Translations under genes and position numbers: made by a program
In this document: piece after piece, positions 26,029-33,155 of the stretch
Layout of the letters: each line of letters begins with the position of its first letter
Numbering within the stretch: the stretch's first letter is position 1
Notes under the pieces: model-generated
Databases searched by the model: none
What the model saw: only the letters and a program-made list of their open reading frames with translations
What the model was told of the DNA's origin: nothing
Assembly (NCBI GenBank): GCA_013362315.1
Contig: JABFWL010000488.1
Location: forward strand, 1-33,944
DNA length: 33,944 nucleotides
Source of the DNA: Catenulispora sp.
Lineage (GTDB): Bacteria > Actinomycetota > Actinomycetes > Streptomycetales > Catenulisporaceae
Reading direction: 5' to 3'

Positions 26029-26565
26029 GTGGAACGCGGCGGCGCTGAGGCGGAGCACCGCGAGCCCGAGGACGTCGGCGGCCTGGCACACAGCATCGGC
26101 CGGCGCCGGGCCGCCGGCATCTACGGGGCCATCCTCACCGCGGCGATCCTCGCCGCGACCTCCGGGCTGACGACCGCGGCCCTCGTGGTCGCAGTCGTCG
26201 TGACCCTGATGGTCTACTGGCTGGCGGAGGAGTACGCCGAACTGCTGGGCGAACAGATCGAGGATGGACGTCTGCCCTCCCCGGCCCGCGTCGGGCGTGC
26301 GCTCGCCGACACCTGGCCCATGGTCACGGCGTCGTTCCTGCCGCTGGCGGCCGCGGTCGTCGTGCGCCTGGCCGGGGCCACGGCGCTGACCGCGGCGAAT
26401 GTCGGACTCGCCGTCGTCGTGCTCCTGCTCGGTGTGCACAGCTGGTCGGCGGCCCGCGCGGCACGGCTGACCGGCTGGCGGCTGGCCGCGGCGGCGGCGA
26501 CCGCCGTGACTCTCGGGATCGTCATGGTGCTGCTCAAGAACGTGGTGCTGCTTCACCTGCACTAG
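26029..26565 (+). CDS. Five-helix membrane protein of unknown function
   Basis: A 178-aa protein. The GTG at 26029 is the best start: GGTGG lies upstream and a charged N-terminus (VERGGAEAEHREPEDVGGLA) leads into the first helix. Five hydrophobic segments follow, with a notable VYWLAEEYAELLGEQIEDG between helices 2 and 3 that carries several acidic residues. No family assigned. Its TAG stop shares the CTAG palindrome with the stop of the convergent PAP2 gene. Confidence 0.7.
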   Translation: MERGGAEAEHREPEDVGGLAHSIGRRRAAGIYGAILTAAILAATSGLTTAALVVAVVVTLMVYWLAEEYAELLGEQIEDGRLPSPARVGRALADTWPMVTASFLPLAAAVVVRLAGATALTAANVGLAVVVLLLGVHSWSAARAARLTGWRLAAAAATAVTLGIVMVLLKNVVLLHLH

Positions 26566-27167
26566 TGACCCGCTTGGGTACAGCACTGGCCGGACGAGGC
26601 CGTCCGGCGCCGGTCGATGGCGATCACGGCCGCGGCGCACGCGGCCCCGAGTGCGAAGCCGGCCACGACGTCGCTCGGATAGTGCACGCCGGTGTGCACC
26701 CGCGAGTAGCCGACGGCGGCGGCCAGAGCCCCCAGCGGCAGTGCCGCCGGGCGGACCTCGGACGCCACCGCCACGGCGAACGCCGCCGCGGACGCCGAGT
26801 GCCCGGAGGGGAAAGCCGTCGAGGAGGGCATCAGGACCCGGCGCCGCAGCGGGACCCCGTTCGCGTCCCAGTCCGGCCGGCGCCGCCCGAACAGCCTCTT
26901 GGCGAGCAAGTTCGCGCTCGCCGAGGTGACGCCGATCGCCGCCACGCCCCTGAGGGCGGCGCGCCGCGGTGCTCCGGGGCGCACCGCGAGCAGCGCCGCG
27001 ATCGCCACAGAGATCTTGGAGTAGTCCGCCGCCTCTGAAAGCCGGGAAAGCCCCTCGTCCAGCACCCTGGTGCGGGGGGTGCTCGCGACGCCCTTGTACA
27101 GGGCGGCGTCCGCGTTGGCAGCCGCGCTGCGGGCGGAGCCGAGCACGGCGCGGATCCGGTGGATCAT
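26562..27167 (-). CDS. PAP2-family phosphatase
   Basis: A 201-aa membrane phosphatase with all three type-2 phosphatidic-acid-phosphatase motifs: K90-x6-R97P98 (KRLFGRRRP), P120SGH123, and S155R156-x5-H162-x3-D166 (SRVHTGVHYPSD). These form the vanadate-sensitive active site that dephosphorylates lipid or isoprenoid phosphates on the outer membrane face. The ATG at 27167 has GAGG just upstream and starts 5 nt after the lipid-kinase stop, so the two are co-transcribed. Some relatives are fused kinase-PAP2 proteins, which supports a joint role in phospholipid or polyprenyl-phosphate turnover. Confidence 0.9.
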   Translation of the reverse strand: MIHRIRAVLGSARSAAANADAALYKGVASTPRTRVLDEGLSRLSEAADYSKISVAIAALLAVRPGAPRRAALRGVAAIGVTSASANLLAKRLFGRRRPDWDANGVPLRRRVLMPSSTAFPSGHSASAAAFAVAVASEVRPAALPLGALAAAVGYSRVHTGVHYPSDVVAGFALGAACAAAVIAIDRRRTASSGQCCTQAGH

Positions 27168-27172
27168 CCGCC

Positions 27173-28555
27173 TCACCCCTCCTTGTCCGGCAGGGCCAGC
27201 ACCAGCACGCCGAGCCGGCGCCAGTCGACCTTGTGCCGGGCCGGCCGAGCCCCGGGGCGGTCGCGCGGTACCCGGACCCGCAGGGCTCCGGGGAGCACGC
27301 GGCAGCGGACCGGGACGGTGAGTGTGACTGCTTCGCCGTCCACCCCGGCCGGGACCGTCTCGGCGTCGGCCGTGACGACGATCTCGCGCGTGGTCGTCTC
27401 GGTGAGCGCGGCGGACTGCTCGCCGCGCAGAGCCAGATCCGCCGCCTGCGCCGCGTTGCGCACGGTGAGCCCTATGACCCCGAGCATCCCGGTGTCCAGC
27501 CGCGGCCGGCGGCCCGATCCGTACCAGCCCGTGTCGTACGGACCGCAGCTCACCAGCAGCGCCTGCGGCGCTGTCAGCACCCTGCCGTCGATGTGCGCCG
27601 TCAGCCGGGCCCCGGAGTAGCCGGTCAGCAGGTCCGGGAGTTCCTCGAGCGCGGTGGCGGCCTTCGCGTCGCGGTATTCGGGCCGCTGCACGATCTCGGC
27701 GTAGACGCCGAAGGAGGCGTTGTTCACGAATGTCCGGCCCGCCACCTCGCCGAGGTCGACGCGCAGCTCGACGCCGTCGGTGAGGGCCCGCAGGCACCGG
27801 CTCGGGTCGTCGCGGTCCAGGCCGAGGTCCATGGCGAAATGATTGCGGGTTCCGGCCGAGATCACCAGGAAGGGCACGCCGTGCTCGGCGGCGACCCCGG
27901 CGACCAGGGCCTGCGTGCCGTCTCCGCCGGCGACGCCGAGCAGGTCCGCGCCGTCGGCGAGCGCCTGCCGGGCGATCGTGGCGACGTCCTGGTGGTGGGC
28001 GGGGTCCAGCAGCACGACCCGGCAGCCCAGGCGCTCCGCCTCGCGCACCAGGCCGAACCGCTCGACCTTGCCGCCGCCGGAGGCCGGATTCATGATCATC
28101 ACCGGATGGCGTGGCGGCGGCGATTCCCACTCCGGCGCCCGGCGCCCGGCGCTGTCCGCCCGCAGCGCGGCATGGGCGCAGGCCAGGGCCGCGGCCCAGG
28201 CCAGGGCGGCCCCGAGGGCGATGAGCCACCGGGCGGTCGAGTCCGTGTAGAGCATGACCATCGCGACCAGCGCACCGACCGCGACCAGGACGCCCGGGGC
28301 CCGTGCGACGCCTCGGTGGGTCAACGCCCACCAGGACCCGCCAGCGGCCACCGCCAGCGCCGCGATCGCGATCGCCGCGGCCGTGACCACACCGCCCAGA
28401 CTCGTCGCCGCGACGAGCAGTCCTACGGCGGCCAGGCCGAACGCGAGGGCGGTGCGGGCCAGCAGGTGTGCTCGCCGCTCGGAGCCCCGTGATTCGGCCT
28501 GGGCCGGGGAGTCCCTGCTCGGTGGGTTATCGGACTGTGTCCGGCTCGCCGGCAT
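27173..28555 (-). CDS. Diacylglycerol-kinase-type lipid kinase with N-terminal membrane region
   Basis: A 460-aa protein. Residues about 30-130 are hydrophobic, with 4 predicted membrane helices. The DAGK catalytic domain follows: NPASGGGK at 156-163 (nucleotide loop), GGDGT at 210-214 (signature), and SAGTRNHFAMDLGL about 25 residues later. The C-terminal half is the beta-sandwich lobe of DgkB/YegS-like enzymes. It would phosphorylate diacylglycerol or a related lipid at the membrane. Its start overlaps the end of the upstream DUF7144 gene by 29 bp and its stop is 5 nt before the PAP2 start: one operon with opposing lipid kinase and phosphatase. Confidence 0.9.
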   Translation of the reverse strand: MPASRTQSDNPPSRDSPAQAESRGSERRAHLLARTALAFGLAAVGLLVAATSLGGVVTAAAIAIAALAVAAGGSWWALTHRGVARAPGVLVAVGALVAMVMLYTDSTARWLIALGAALAWAAALACAHAALRADSAGRRAPEWESPPPRHPVMIMNPASGGGKVERFGLVREAERLGCRVVLLDPAHHQDVATIARQALADGADLLGVAGGDGTQALVAGVAAEHGVPFLVISAGTRNHFAMDLGLDRDDPSRCLRALTDGVELRVDLGEVAGRTFVNNASFGVYAEIVQRPEYRDAKAATALEELPDLLTGYSGARLTAHIDGRVLTAPQALLVSCGPYDTGWYGSGRRPRLDTGMLGVIGLTVRNAAQAADLALRGEQSAALTETTTREIVVTADAETVPAGVDGEAVTLTVPVRCRVLPGALRVRVPRDRPGARPARHKVDWRRLGVLVLALPDKEG

Positions 28556-28940
28556 TGCCGATCAGGGACCACAGGGCGAAGCCGTCGATAGCCAGCAGGA
28601 CCAGCGCCCACCACGTCTGGTAGGGCAGCCACATGAAGTTGGCGATCATCGCCAGGGAGACGATGACCACGCCGATCACCCTGGCCCAGGTGGCCCCGGC
28701 ATAGGCCCCCCAGCCGACGATCGCCACCAGCACGCCGAGGACCAGGTGGATCCAGCCCCAGGAGGTGGTGGAGAACTTGAAAGCGTAGTTGCCGACGCGT
28801 ACATACAGGTCGTCGTTCGCGATGGCGGTGATCCCCTGGAAGATGTTCATGACACCCGAGATCATCAGCAGCACGCCGGCGAAGACCGAGTGGTGGGGGA
28901 CTCGGGAAGGGGTGGTGCGTGGAACCGTGGCCTGGCTCAT
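28527..28940 (-). CDS. DUF7144-family membrane protein
   Basis: A 137-aa four-helix membrane protein. FAGVLLMISGVMNIFQGITA, TTSWGWIHLVLGVLVAIVGW, and ATWARVIGVVIVSLAMIANF with LPYQTWWALVLLAIDGFALW are the family pattern. The ATG at 28940 (MSQATVPRTTP) has GGAG upstream; a longer frame to 28997 is not supported. First gene of the operon with the lipid kinase and PAP2 phosphatase. Function unknown. Confidence 0.85.
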   Translation of the reverse strand: MSQATVPRTTPSRVPHHSVFAGVLLMISGVMNIFQGITAIANDDLYVRVGNYAFKFSTTSWGWIHLVLGVLVAIVGWGAYAGATWARVIGVVIVSLAMIANFMWLPYQTWWALVLLAIDGFALWSLIGNAGEPDTVR

Positions 28941-28983
28941 CGCTGTCAACTCCACTCGCGCACAAACCGGGTGCGCGTCTGCC

Positions 28984-29009
28984 GGTTCGTACCACACCCG
29001 ATGGGGTAC
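28984..29009 (+). promoter_or_regulatory. Sigma-B-like promoter candidate
   Basis: GGTT (28984-28987), 16 nt, then GGGTAC (29004-29009) fits the actinomycete stress-sigma consensus GNNT-N14-16-GGGTAY. It points rightward, where no plus-strand gene is credible. Confidence 0.4.
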
Positions 29010-29015
29010 GACTCC

Positions 29016-29199
29016 TTATTCTCGATTCGCTGTCGGCGCCGGGCGATGAGACGAGACCATTCGTGTGAAACAGGGGAAATCCTTCACGACGCGGCCTCAT
29101 GGTGCCGGCGCCGGACATGCGCTCCGACTCCTCGCCTCCTTCGTCGGCGAAGCCGCTGCAGCCACGGGTGCGCCGCCCGGCGTGCAGGCGGCGCACCCG
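29016..29199 (+). ncRNA. Possible small RNA between the DUF7144 and CMD genes
   Basis: Speculative. A sigma-B-like promoter at 28984-29009 would start a plus-strand transcript near 29016, and a 13-bp perfect hairpin at 29165-29199 would end it, giving about 180 nt. No convincing reading frame lies between them. The hairpin is equally explained as the terminator of the minus-strand CMD gene. Confidence 0.25.
29165..29199. terminator. Strong 13-bp stem terminator hairpin
   Basis: CGGGTGCGCCGCC pairs perfectly with GGCGGCGCACCCG across a 9-nt loop. It lies 19 nt beyond the stop of the minus-strand CMD gene and would terminate it, and could act on the plus strand too. It is the longest perfect short-loop stem I noticed in the window. 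Confidence 0.75.
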
Positions 29200-29217
29200 G
29201 ATTCGTGCCGGCGAACA

Positions 29218-29544
29218 CTACCCGCGGTCGCCGTCCCCCGGATCGGCTACCGCTATCGCGAAACCGAGTGCCTCGGTGATGTGGCCCGCGGCCGACATGA
29301 CGCGGGCCGTGCCGACGACGGGCGCGATGGCGACGAGCAGGTCCTGGACCTGATCGAGGGTCACATTGGCCTCCTGCGCCGGTCCGACATGGGCGAGGTA
29401 GGAGATCGGCGGAGCGTCCATGGCGCACAGCGCGGCCAGGCGCGTGAGCACAAGCGTCCTGGGATCCATGCCGCAGCGTTCCAACGAGTCGATCGTCATC
29501 GCGGCGAGCGTGTCCAATACGGGGGTCTCCGATGCTGCGGCCAT
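29218..29544 (-). CDS. Carboxymuconolactone-decarboxylase-fold protein
   Basis: A 108-aa all-helical protein. The ATG at 29544 has GGAAGG 8 nt upstream; the frame further upstream is not protein-like. LTRLAALCAMDAPPISYLAH and VTLDQVQDLLVAIAPVVGTA with ITEALGFAIAVADPG match the CMD/AhpD-like helical core. The CxxC and CxxH redox motif of AhpD is absent (one Cys only), so peroxidase-type activity is not expected. Substrate unknown. GGGTAC on the minus strand at 29604-29599, 55 nt before the start, may be a stress-sigma -10, though its -35 is poor. Confidence 0.75.
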   Translation of the reverse strand: MAAASETPVLDTLAAMTIDSLERCGMDPRTLVLTRLAALCAMDAPPISYLAHVGPAQEANVTLDQVQDLLVAIAPVVGTARVMSAAGHITEALGFAIAVADPGDGDRG

Positions 29545-29708
29545 GATGGGCTTCCTTCCCTTTGAGGGGTCGAGCCGACATAGGCCGCACGAAAAGGCGT
29601 ACCCGTATCGGCGACTGGCGGCGGTTCGATAGTAGGAGCGATACCGGTGTCCCGCACGGCGGGCACTGCGGCACAGTGGCGACGACTGGACCACCGGTCA
29701 CCTTGGCC

Positions 29709-29981
29709 TCAGCCGCTCAGGATCTTCTGCTTCTGCACCTCGAACTCAGCCTCGGACAGGACGCCGGCCTCCTTCAGGGCGCCGAGATCCTTCAGCTGGG
29801 AGAGCTTGTCGTCCATCGACGACGCCTCGGCCGGGGCGGCCGCCGGAGGCGCCTGCGCTGCCTGCGCCGGTGCTTCCTGCTCGGCCCAGCGGCCGGCCTG
29901 GCGCCGGGAGACTCTGTTGGATACTGCTGTCGCCGTCCCCGCGACCACCGCGGTCCGCGCGACTCCTCTGAGCAAACCCAT
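29709..29981 (-). CDS. Small SHOCT-domain protein
   Basis: A 90-aa protein. A short hydrophobic, weakly membrane-like N-terminus (LLRGVARTAVVAGTATAVSN), a Gln/Ala/Pro-rich linker, and a C-terminal SHOCT domain (SQLKDLGALKEAGVLSEAEF, QKQKILSG). The tail is closely related to those of the two PLDc_N-SHOCT proteins in this window. It starts 14 nt after the DUF6325 stop, so it belongs to the same transcript. Confidence 0.88.
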   Translation of the reverse strand: MGLLRGVARTAVVAGTATAVSNRVSRRQAGRWAEQEAPAQAAQAPPAAAPAEASSMDDKLSQLKDLGALKEAGVLSEAEFEVQKQKILSG

Positions 29982-29995
29982 GATCGGCCCACCTT

Positions 29996-30436
29996 TCAGC
30001 TGCTGGAACCGGCCGTTTCGAGGACTTCGAGCAGGTCGGTGACGGGAATGCGTCCGCTGGCGACGACCTGGGCCCCGTTGTGCCGCAACGCGGTGACGAA
30101 CGGCGCGGCCCAGGTGTTCTCGTACACCAGGATCCCGGCGGAGGTCCCGGGCGTCAGCACCGCAGCGGCCTCGGTGATCTCGTCCTCGCCGATCAGCCCC
30201 GACGAGGCGCCTCGGAAGACGGCCAGGTCAAGCCTTCCGTCGGCGTCCTCGTCGGCGACGTCGAGGACCGTCACCGTCCCGTCGAGGTCCTTGGTCACGA
30301 AGGTGAGGTCCAGAATCCGGATGATGCCCCGCTCCACCAGGTCGACCAGCAGGGGCAGGCCCTCCCCCCGCATGTCCTCGCGGGGGAACTCGACGATGAG
30401 ATAGTCGATGGGCCCCATTTCGAGAGTGTCACTCAT
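29996..30436 (-). CDS. DUF6325-family protein
   Basis: A 146-aa soluble protein. The ATG at 30436 has GGAG upstream and opens with SDTLEMGPIDYLIVEFPRED, the family signature. LVERGIIRILDLTFVTKDLD, and ILVYENTWAAPFVTALRHNG with QVVASGRIP, are further conserved blocks. Role unknown; in actinomycetes these genes usually sit beside SHOCT genes, as here, between a PLDc_N-SHOCT and a SHOCT gene, which suggests that the three proteins act together. Confidence 0.87.
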   Translation of the reverse strand: MSDTLEMGPIDYLIVEFPREDMRGEGLPLLVDLVERGIIRILDLTFVTKDLDGTVTVLDVADEDADGRLDLAVFRGASSGLIGEDEITEAAAVLTPGTSAGILVYENTWAAPFVTALRHNGAQVVASGRIPVTDLLEVLETAGSSS

Positions 30437-30478
30437 GTCGACTCCGTAGATCGTTCCCCGCACAGCCGGACAACGGCG

Positions 30479-30889
30479 TCAGGCGAGGATCTTCTGCTTG
30501 GCTTGTTGGAACTCGTCTTCGCTGAGGACACCGCTGGTCTTCAGGTCGGCGAGCTTGGCCAGTTCGTCGGCGCCCCCGGTGCCCCCCGGGCCACCCCCCG
30601 GGCCCGACGTCGCAGCGGCCTCGCGCACGCGGTTGTCGAATTCGTCCTGCCTGGCCTGGGCCCGTGCCATCGACCGCTGGGTCATCTGCTTCCCGCGGAC
30701 GATGAGGTAGATGAAGACGCCCAGGAACGGCAGAACGCACACGAAGATCGTCCAGCCGGCCTTGCCCCAGCCGCTGAGCGCCTCGTCTCCGAAGACGTCG
30801 GAAATCACGCGGAACAGCAGCATGAACCACATGATCCACAGGAAGAACCAGAGCATCATCCAGAACGCGTTCAGCAGAGGGTGTGACAT
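30479..30889 (-). CDS. PLDc_N-SHOCT membrane protein (copy C)
   Basis: A 136-aa paralogue of copy A. The N-terminus and first helix are near-identical (MSHPLLNAFWMMLWFFLWIM), the second helix is WTIFVCVLPFLGVFIYLIVR, and the SHOCT tail (ELAKLADLKTSGVLSEDEFQ, AKQKILA) matches closely. The linker differs: copy C has a Gly/Pro-rich insert (GPGGGPGGTGG). It is the first gene of a likely operon with DUF6325 and SHOCT (43-nt and 14-nt gaps). Confidence 0.88.
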   Translation of the reverse strand: MSHPLLNAFWMMLWFFLWIMWFMLLFRVISDVFGDEALSGWGKAGWTIFVCVLPFLGVFIYLIVRGKQMTQRSMARAQARQDEFDNRVREAAATSGPGGGPGGTGGADELAKLADLKTSGVLSEDEFQQAKQKILA

Positions 30890-31093
30890 GTGAGGCTTCC
30901 TTTCCGGATGTGTCCCCGGGCGCGCCGCGCCGCGCCGCGCTCACCGGAGCCGATTCGCCTTCACCCGCACGTGTCCAGGCCTCCTCGTCCCCGTCGAACA
31001 CGCGTGCAAGGTCCATTTCCATCAACGTCCCACCGATCGCAAACCGCAACCGCGGTGCACCAGTTCAGGTGACGACCCTCGCCGCCGCTGCCG

Positions 31094-31861
31094 TCAGGCC
31101 TGGCGCGTGGGCTGGACGATGATCTGCCGGAGGTTGACGTGCTGCGGGCGGCTGGCGGCATACGCGACGACGTCGGCGATCTCGTCCGCGCTCAGCGGTC
31201 CGATGGCCTTGAAGAAATCACCGAGTTGTCCGTCGTGGCCCAGGGCGGGGTTGTCGATGTGATCGCCGAGTTCGGTGTCGGTGAGTCCGGGCTCGATGTT
31301 GGTGATGCGGACGTCGCGCGGGCCGAACTCGGTGCGCAGCGAGGCGGACAGGTGAGTCAGTGCGGCCTTGGTGGCGCCGTAGACGGCATAGTTCGGGAAC
31401 GCCACGTGCGCGCCGATCGAGGAGATGTTCACCAGGTCGGACGTACCGCCGTCGGCCGCCGCCGCGATCAGATCCGCGGTGAAGGCGGCGATGACCCGCA
31501 GCGCACCACTGACGTTGGTGTCGATCATGCGCTGCCACTCGTCGATCCGGGCTTCCTCGATCGGATTGGGCAGCATGACGCCGGCCGCGTTGACGATCAG
31601 GTCGGCACGGCCGAACGCGGCGTGGACCCGGTCGGCGGCGGTGGTGACCGACGCCTGATCGGTGACGTCCGCACGCACTGCCACAGCCTGTCCGCCGGTC
31701 GATGCGATGGCTTCGGCGAGGGATTCGATGCGGTCGGCCCGCCGGGCCAGCAGAGCGACGCGTGCGCCGGAGGCCGCCAGCAGCCGTGCGGTGGCAGCGC
31801 CCATGCCGCTCGCGGCACCCGTCACGACAGCGGTACGGCCGGCCAGCTGAGAGTAGGACAT
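31094..31861 (-). CDS. Short-chain dehydrogenase/reductase
   Basis: A 255-aa classical SDR. The cofactor loop TGAASGMG is at 14-21, NAAG at 101-104, and the catalytic set S158 (NISSIG), Y171 and K175 (YGATK). Arg residues after beta-2 (ARRADR) favour NADP(H). Sequence relatives include clavaldehyde-dehydrogenase-like and serine-dehydrogenase-like SDRs, but the substrate is not predictable. It is divergent from a dimeric alpha/beta-barrel protein gene with a long inverted repeat in the gap. Confidence 0.92.
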   Translation of the reverse strand: MSYSQLAGRTAVVTGAASGMGAATARLLAASGARVALLARRADRIESLAEAIASTGGQAVAVRADVTDQASVTTAADRVHAAFGRADLIVNAAGVMLPNPIEEARIDEWQRMIDTNVSGALRVIAAFTADLIAAAADGGTSDLVNISSIGAHVAFPNYAVYGATKAALTHLSASLRTEFGPRDVRITNIEPGLTDTELGDHIDNPALGHDGQLGDFFKAIGPLSADEIADVVAYAASRPQHVNLRQIIVQPTRQA

Positions 31862-31959
31862 GTTCTTCGGTCTCCTGTGCTGCGTAGGCGGTGGCGGCAG
31901 AAATCATGACCGCATGATCGCTGCTGGCGATCGTGCTCCCAGCCTCATTGCTGAGAGGG

Positions 31960-32037
31960 CGAGATCGAAGTGTCTTGTGAACGATTCAGGCATGCAGAAT
32001 GCATAGCTGAAAGCGTTCCCAGGACACTTCGATCTCG
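31960..32037. promoter_or_regulatory. 15-bp inverted repeat with nested palindrome in a divergent promoter region
   Basis: CGAGATCGAAGTGTC (31960-31974) and its exact complement GACACTTCGATCTCG (32023-32037) flank a 48-nt spacer. Within the spacer, ATGCA-GAA-TGCAT (31992-32004) is a second perfect palindrome. The pair lies between the divergent SDR (31861) and ABM-like (32129) genes. The two 15-bp arms could be paired operator half-regions that loop, or a hairpin in the leader. No regulator gene is adjacent. Confidence 0.6.
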
Positions 32038-32128
32038 TCGTGATCGACAGCAAGCTGGGCATGGCTCGCCGCCGTGAAAGACGAACGGACGAGCCTTGGC
32101 ATCACTCCACGACCGAGGAGAATTTCCT

Positions 32129-32461
32129 GTGGCCACCGACCAGCTCCCCGCAACCGCGGTCATCCGCATATCGCAGGCTGTCTTCGACCAGTCCCGGTTC
32201 CCGGACGTCCGGGAGATGAGCCTGAGGACCAGCGAGTTCCTGATCCCGGCTGTCAAGGCGTTGCCCGGACTGATCAGCTTCTACGCAGGGGTGTCGCCCG
32301 AAGGCTCGGTGGTCAACGTCAGCATTTGGGACTCCGAAGAACACGCGAAGCAACTGGACACGCTCACGGCGATGGTCGTCGACGCCCGGCAAGCGGCCGA
32401 AAAGGCCGGCGCCACCTTCGTTCGGCCCATCATCAACTACCCGATCGACTGGACCATCTGA
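32129..32461 (+). CDS. Dimeric alpha/beta-barrel (ABM-like) protein
   Basis: A 110-aa protein. The GTG at 32129 has GGAG 7 nt upstream; an ATG at 32096 would add 11 residues before that site. The pattern of a beta strand (AVIRISQAVFD), a helix, LPGLISFYAGVSPEGSVVNV and SIWDSEEHAKQLD resembles antibiotic-biosynthesis-monooxygenase/EthD-type ferredoxin-like folds. Activity is unknown; many such proteins are oxygenases or cyclases, others only bind ligands. Paired divergently with an SDR, which suggests a shared redox or detoxification function. Confidence 0.72.
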   Translation: MATDQLPATAVIRISQAVFDQSRFPDVREMSLRTSEFLIPAVKALPGLISFYAGVSPEGSVVNVSIWDSEEHAKQLDTLTAMVVDARQAAEKAGATFVRPIINYPIDWTI

Positions 32462-32541
32462 TCGGCCTGTCAGACTCGGGAGCTCTCTGGCTCGGGGATG
32501 GCTCGGACTGGCCCGAGCCATCTCACGGAAGCGGGGAGTCG

Positions 32542-32949
32542 ATGATCACGCGATCGGGCGCGCGAAGCTGGACGGCACGGATCGCCCTGGCGGCCGCCGC
32601 GGGGATGGCTGCCACCGCTTGCGGAGGCGGTTCGTCCAAGGGCGGCGCCGGCGGCGTCTGGAAGGGCGATCCTGTGGCGGCGTTAAGCGCCGCCGACGGT
32701 CCGGCGGCAAAGGCGAAGACCGTCCACATCGAGGGCGACACCGCCGATGCCGGGGGCGCCAGGAAGCTGAGCGGTGGCATCGACTTCTCCACCACGGTGC
32801 GGGCGGATCTGACGATGATGATGAGCGGCTCCATGGTCTCGGATCGGGCGCGTTCGGAGGGCGACATCCGCTTCACAGACTGGGGCAAGCCGGTGCGGAT
32901 GGCGATTCCCGATCCGTCGGATGTCAAGGTCGTCGAAACGACCGACTAG
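32542..32949 (+). CDS. Small lipoprotein
   Basis: A 135-aa protein. The ATG at 32542 has GGGGAG upstream. A signal sequence (SWTARIALAAAAGMAATAC) ends in a lipobox-like ATAC, with Gly-rich GGGSSKGGAGG after the Cys. The mature part (VHIEGDTADAGGARKLSGGI, then RADLTMMMSG) resembles the first strands of LppX/LprAFG-type lipoproteins, but at 135 aa it is about half the usual length, so it may be a short variant or a C-terminally truncated copy. A terminator hairpin directly follows the stop. Confidence 0.7.
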   Translation: MITRSGARSWTARIALAAAAGMAATACGGGSSKGGAGGVWKGDPVAALSAADGPAAKAKTVHIEGDTADAGGARKLSGGIDFSTTVRADLTMMMSGSMVSDRARSEGDIRFTDWGKPVRMAIPDPSDVKVVETTD

Positions 32950-32951
32950 GC

Positions 32952-32968
32952 GGCGCGGTGGCCGCGCC
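32952..32968 (+). terminator. Hairpin directly after the lipoprotein gene
   Basis: GGCGCGG-TGG-CCGCGCC forms a perfect 7-bp stem with a 3-nt loop, starting 3 nt after the TAG stop. Confidence 0.65.
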
Positions 32969-33122
32969 TTCGCCGCTGTGCGGGCGTCATGATCTGCCGC
33001 CCTGTCCGGGCACGGTCCCACCCGCGCTCAGTCCGGCCATAGCTGCAGCGCCCAAACGGCTCCTGACCTGATCGGACGGACAGCCACGCGCCGTCACAGA
33101 GCCGCCCCTGCCAGGTACCTTG

Positions 33123-33143
33123 CTTGCGGGCATCGACCGCAAG
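33123..33143 (+). promoter_or_regulatory. Leader hairpin upstream of the sensor-like gene
   Basis: CTTGCGG / CCGCAAG forms a perfect 7-bp stem with a 7-nt loop and ends 12 nt before the ATG at 33156. It could be an operator or a structure that affects ribosome access. Confidence 0.4.
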
Positions 33144-33155
33144 AAAGGGTGGTTC

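Noticed and set aside
30890-31049. Minus-strand frame starting MRFAIGGTLMEMDLARVFDG upstream of copy C
   Set aside because: It looks protein-like for about 50 codons but then runs into the copy C gene in another frame, with no ribosome site; not enough to call a gene.
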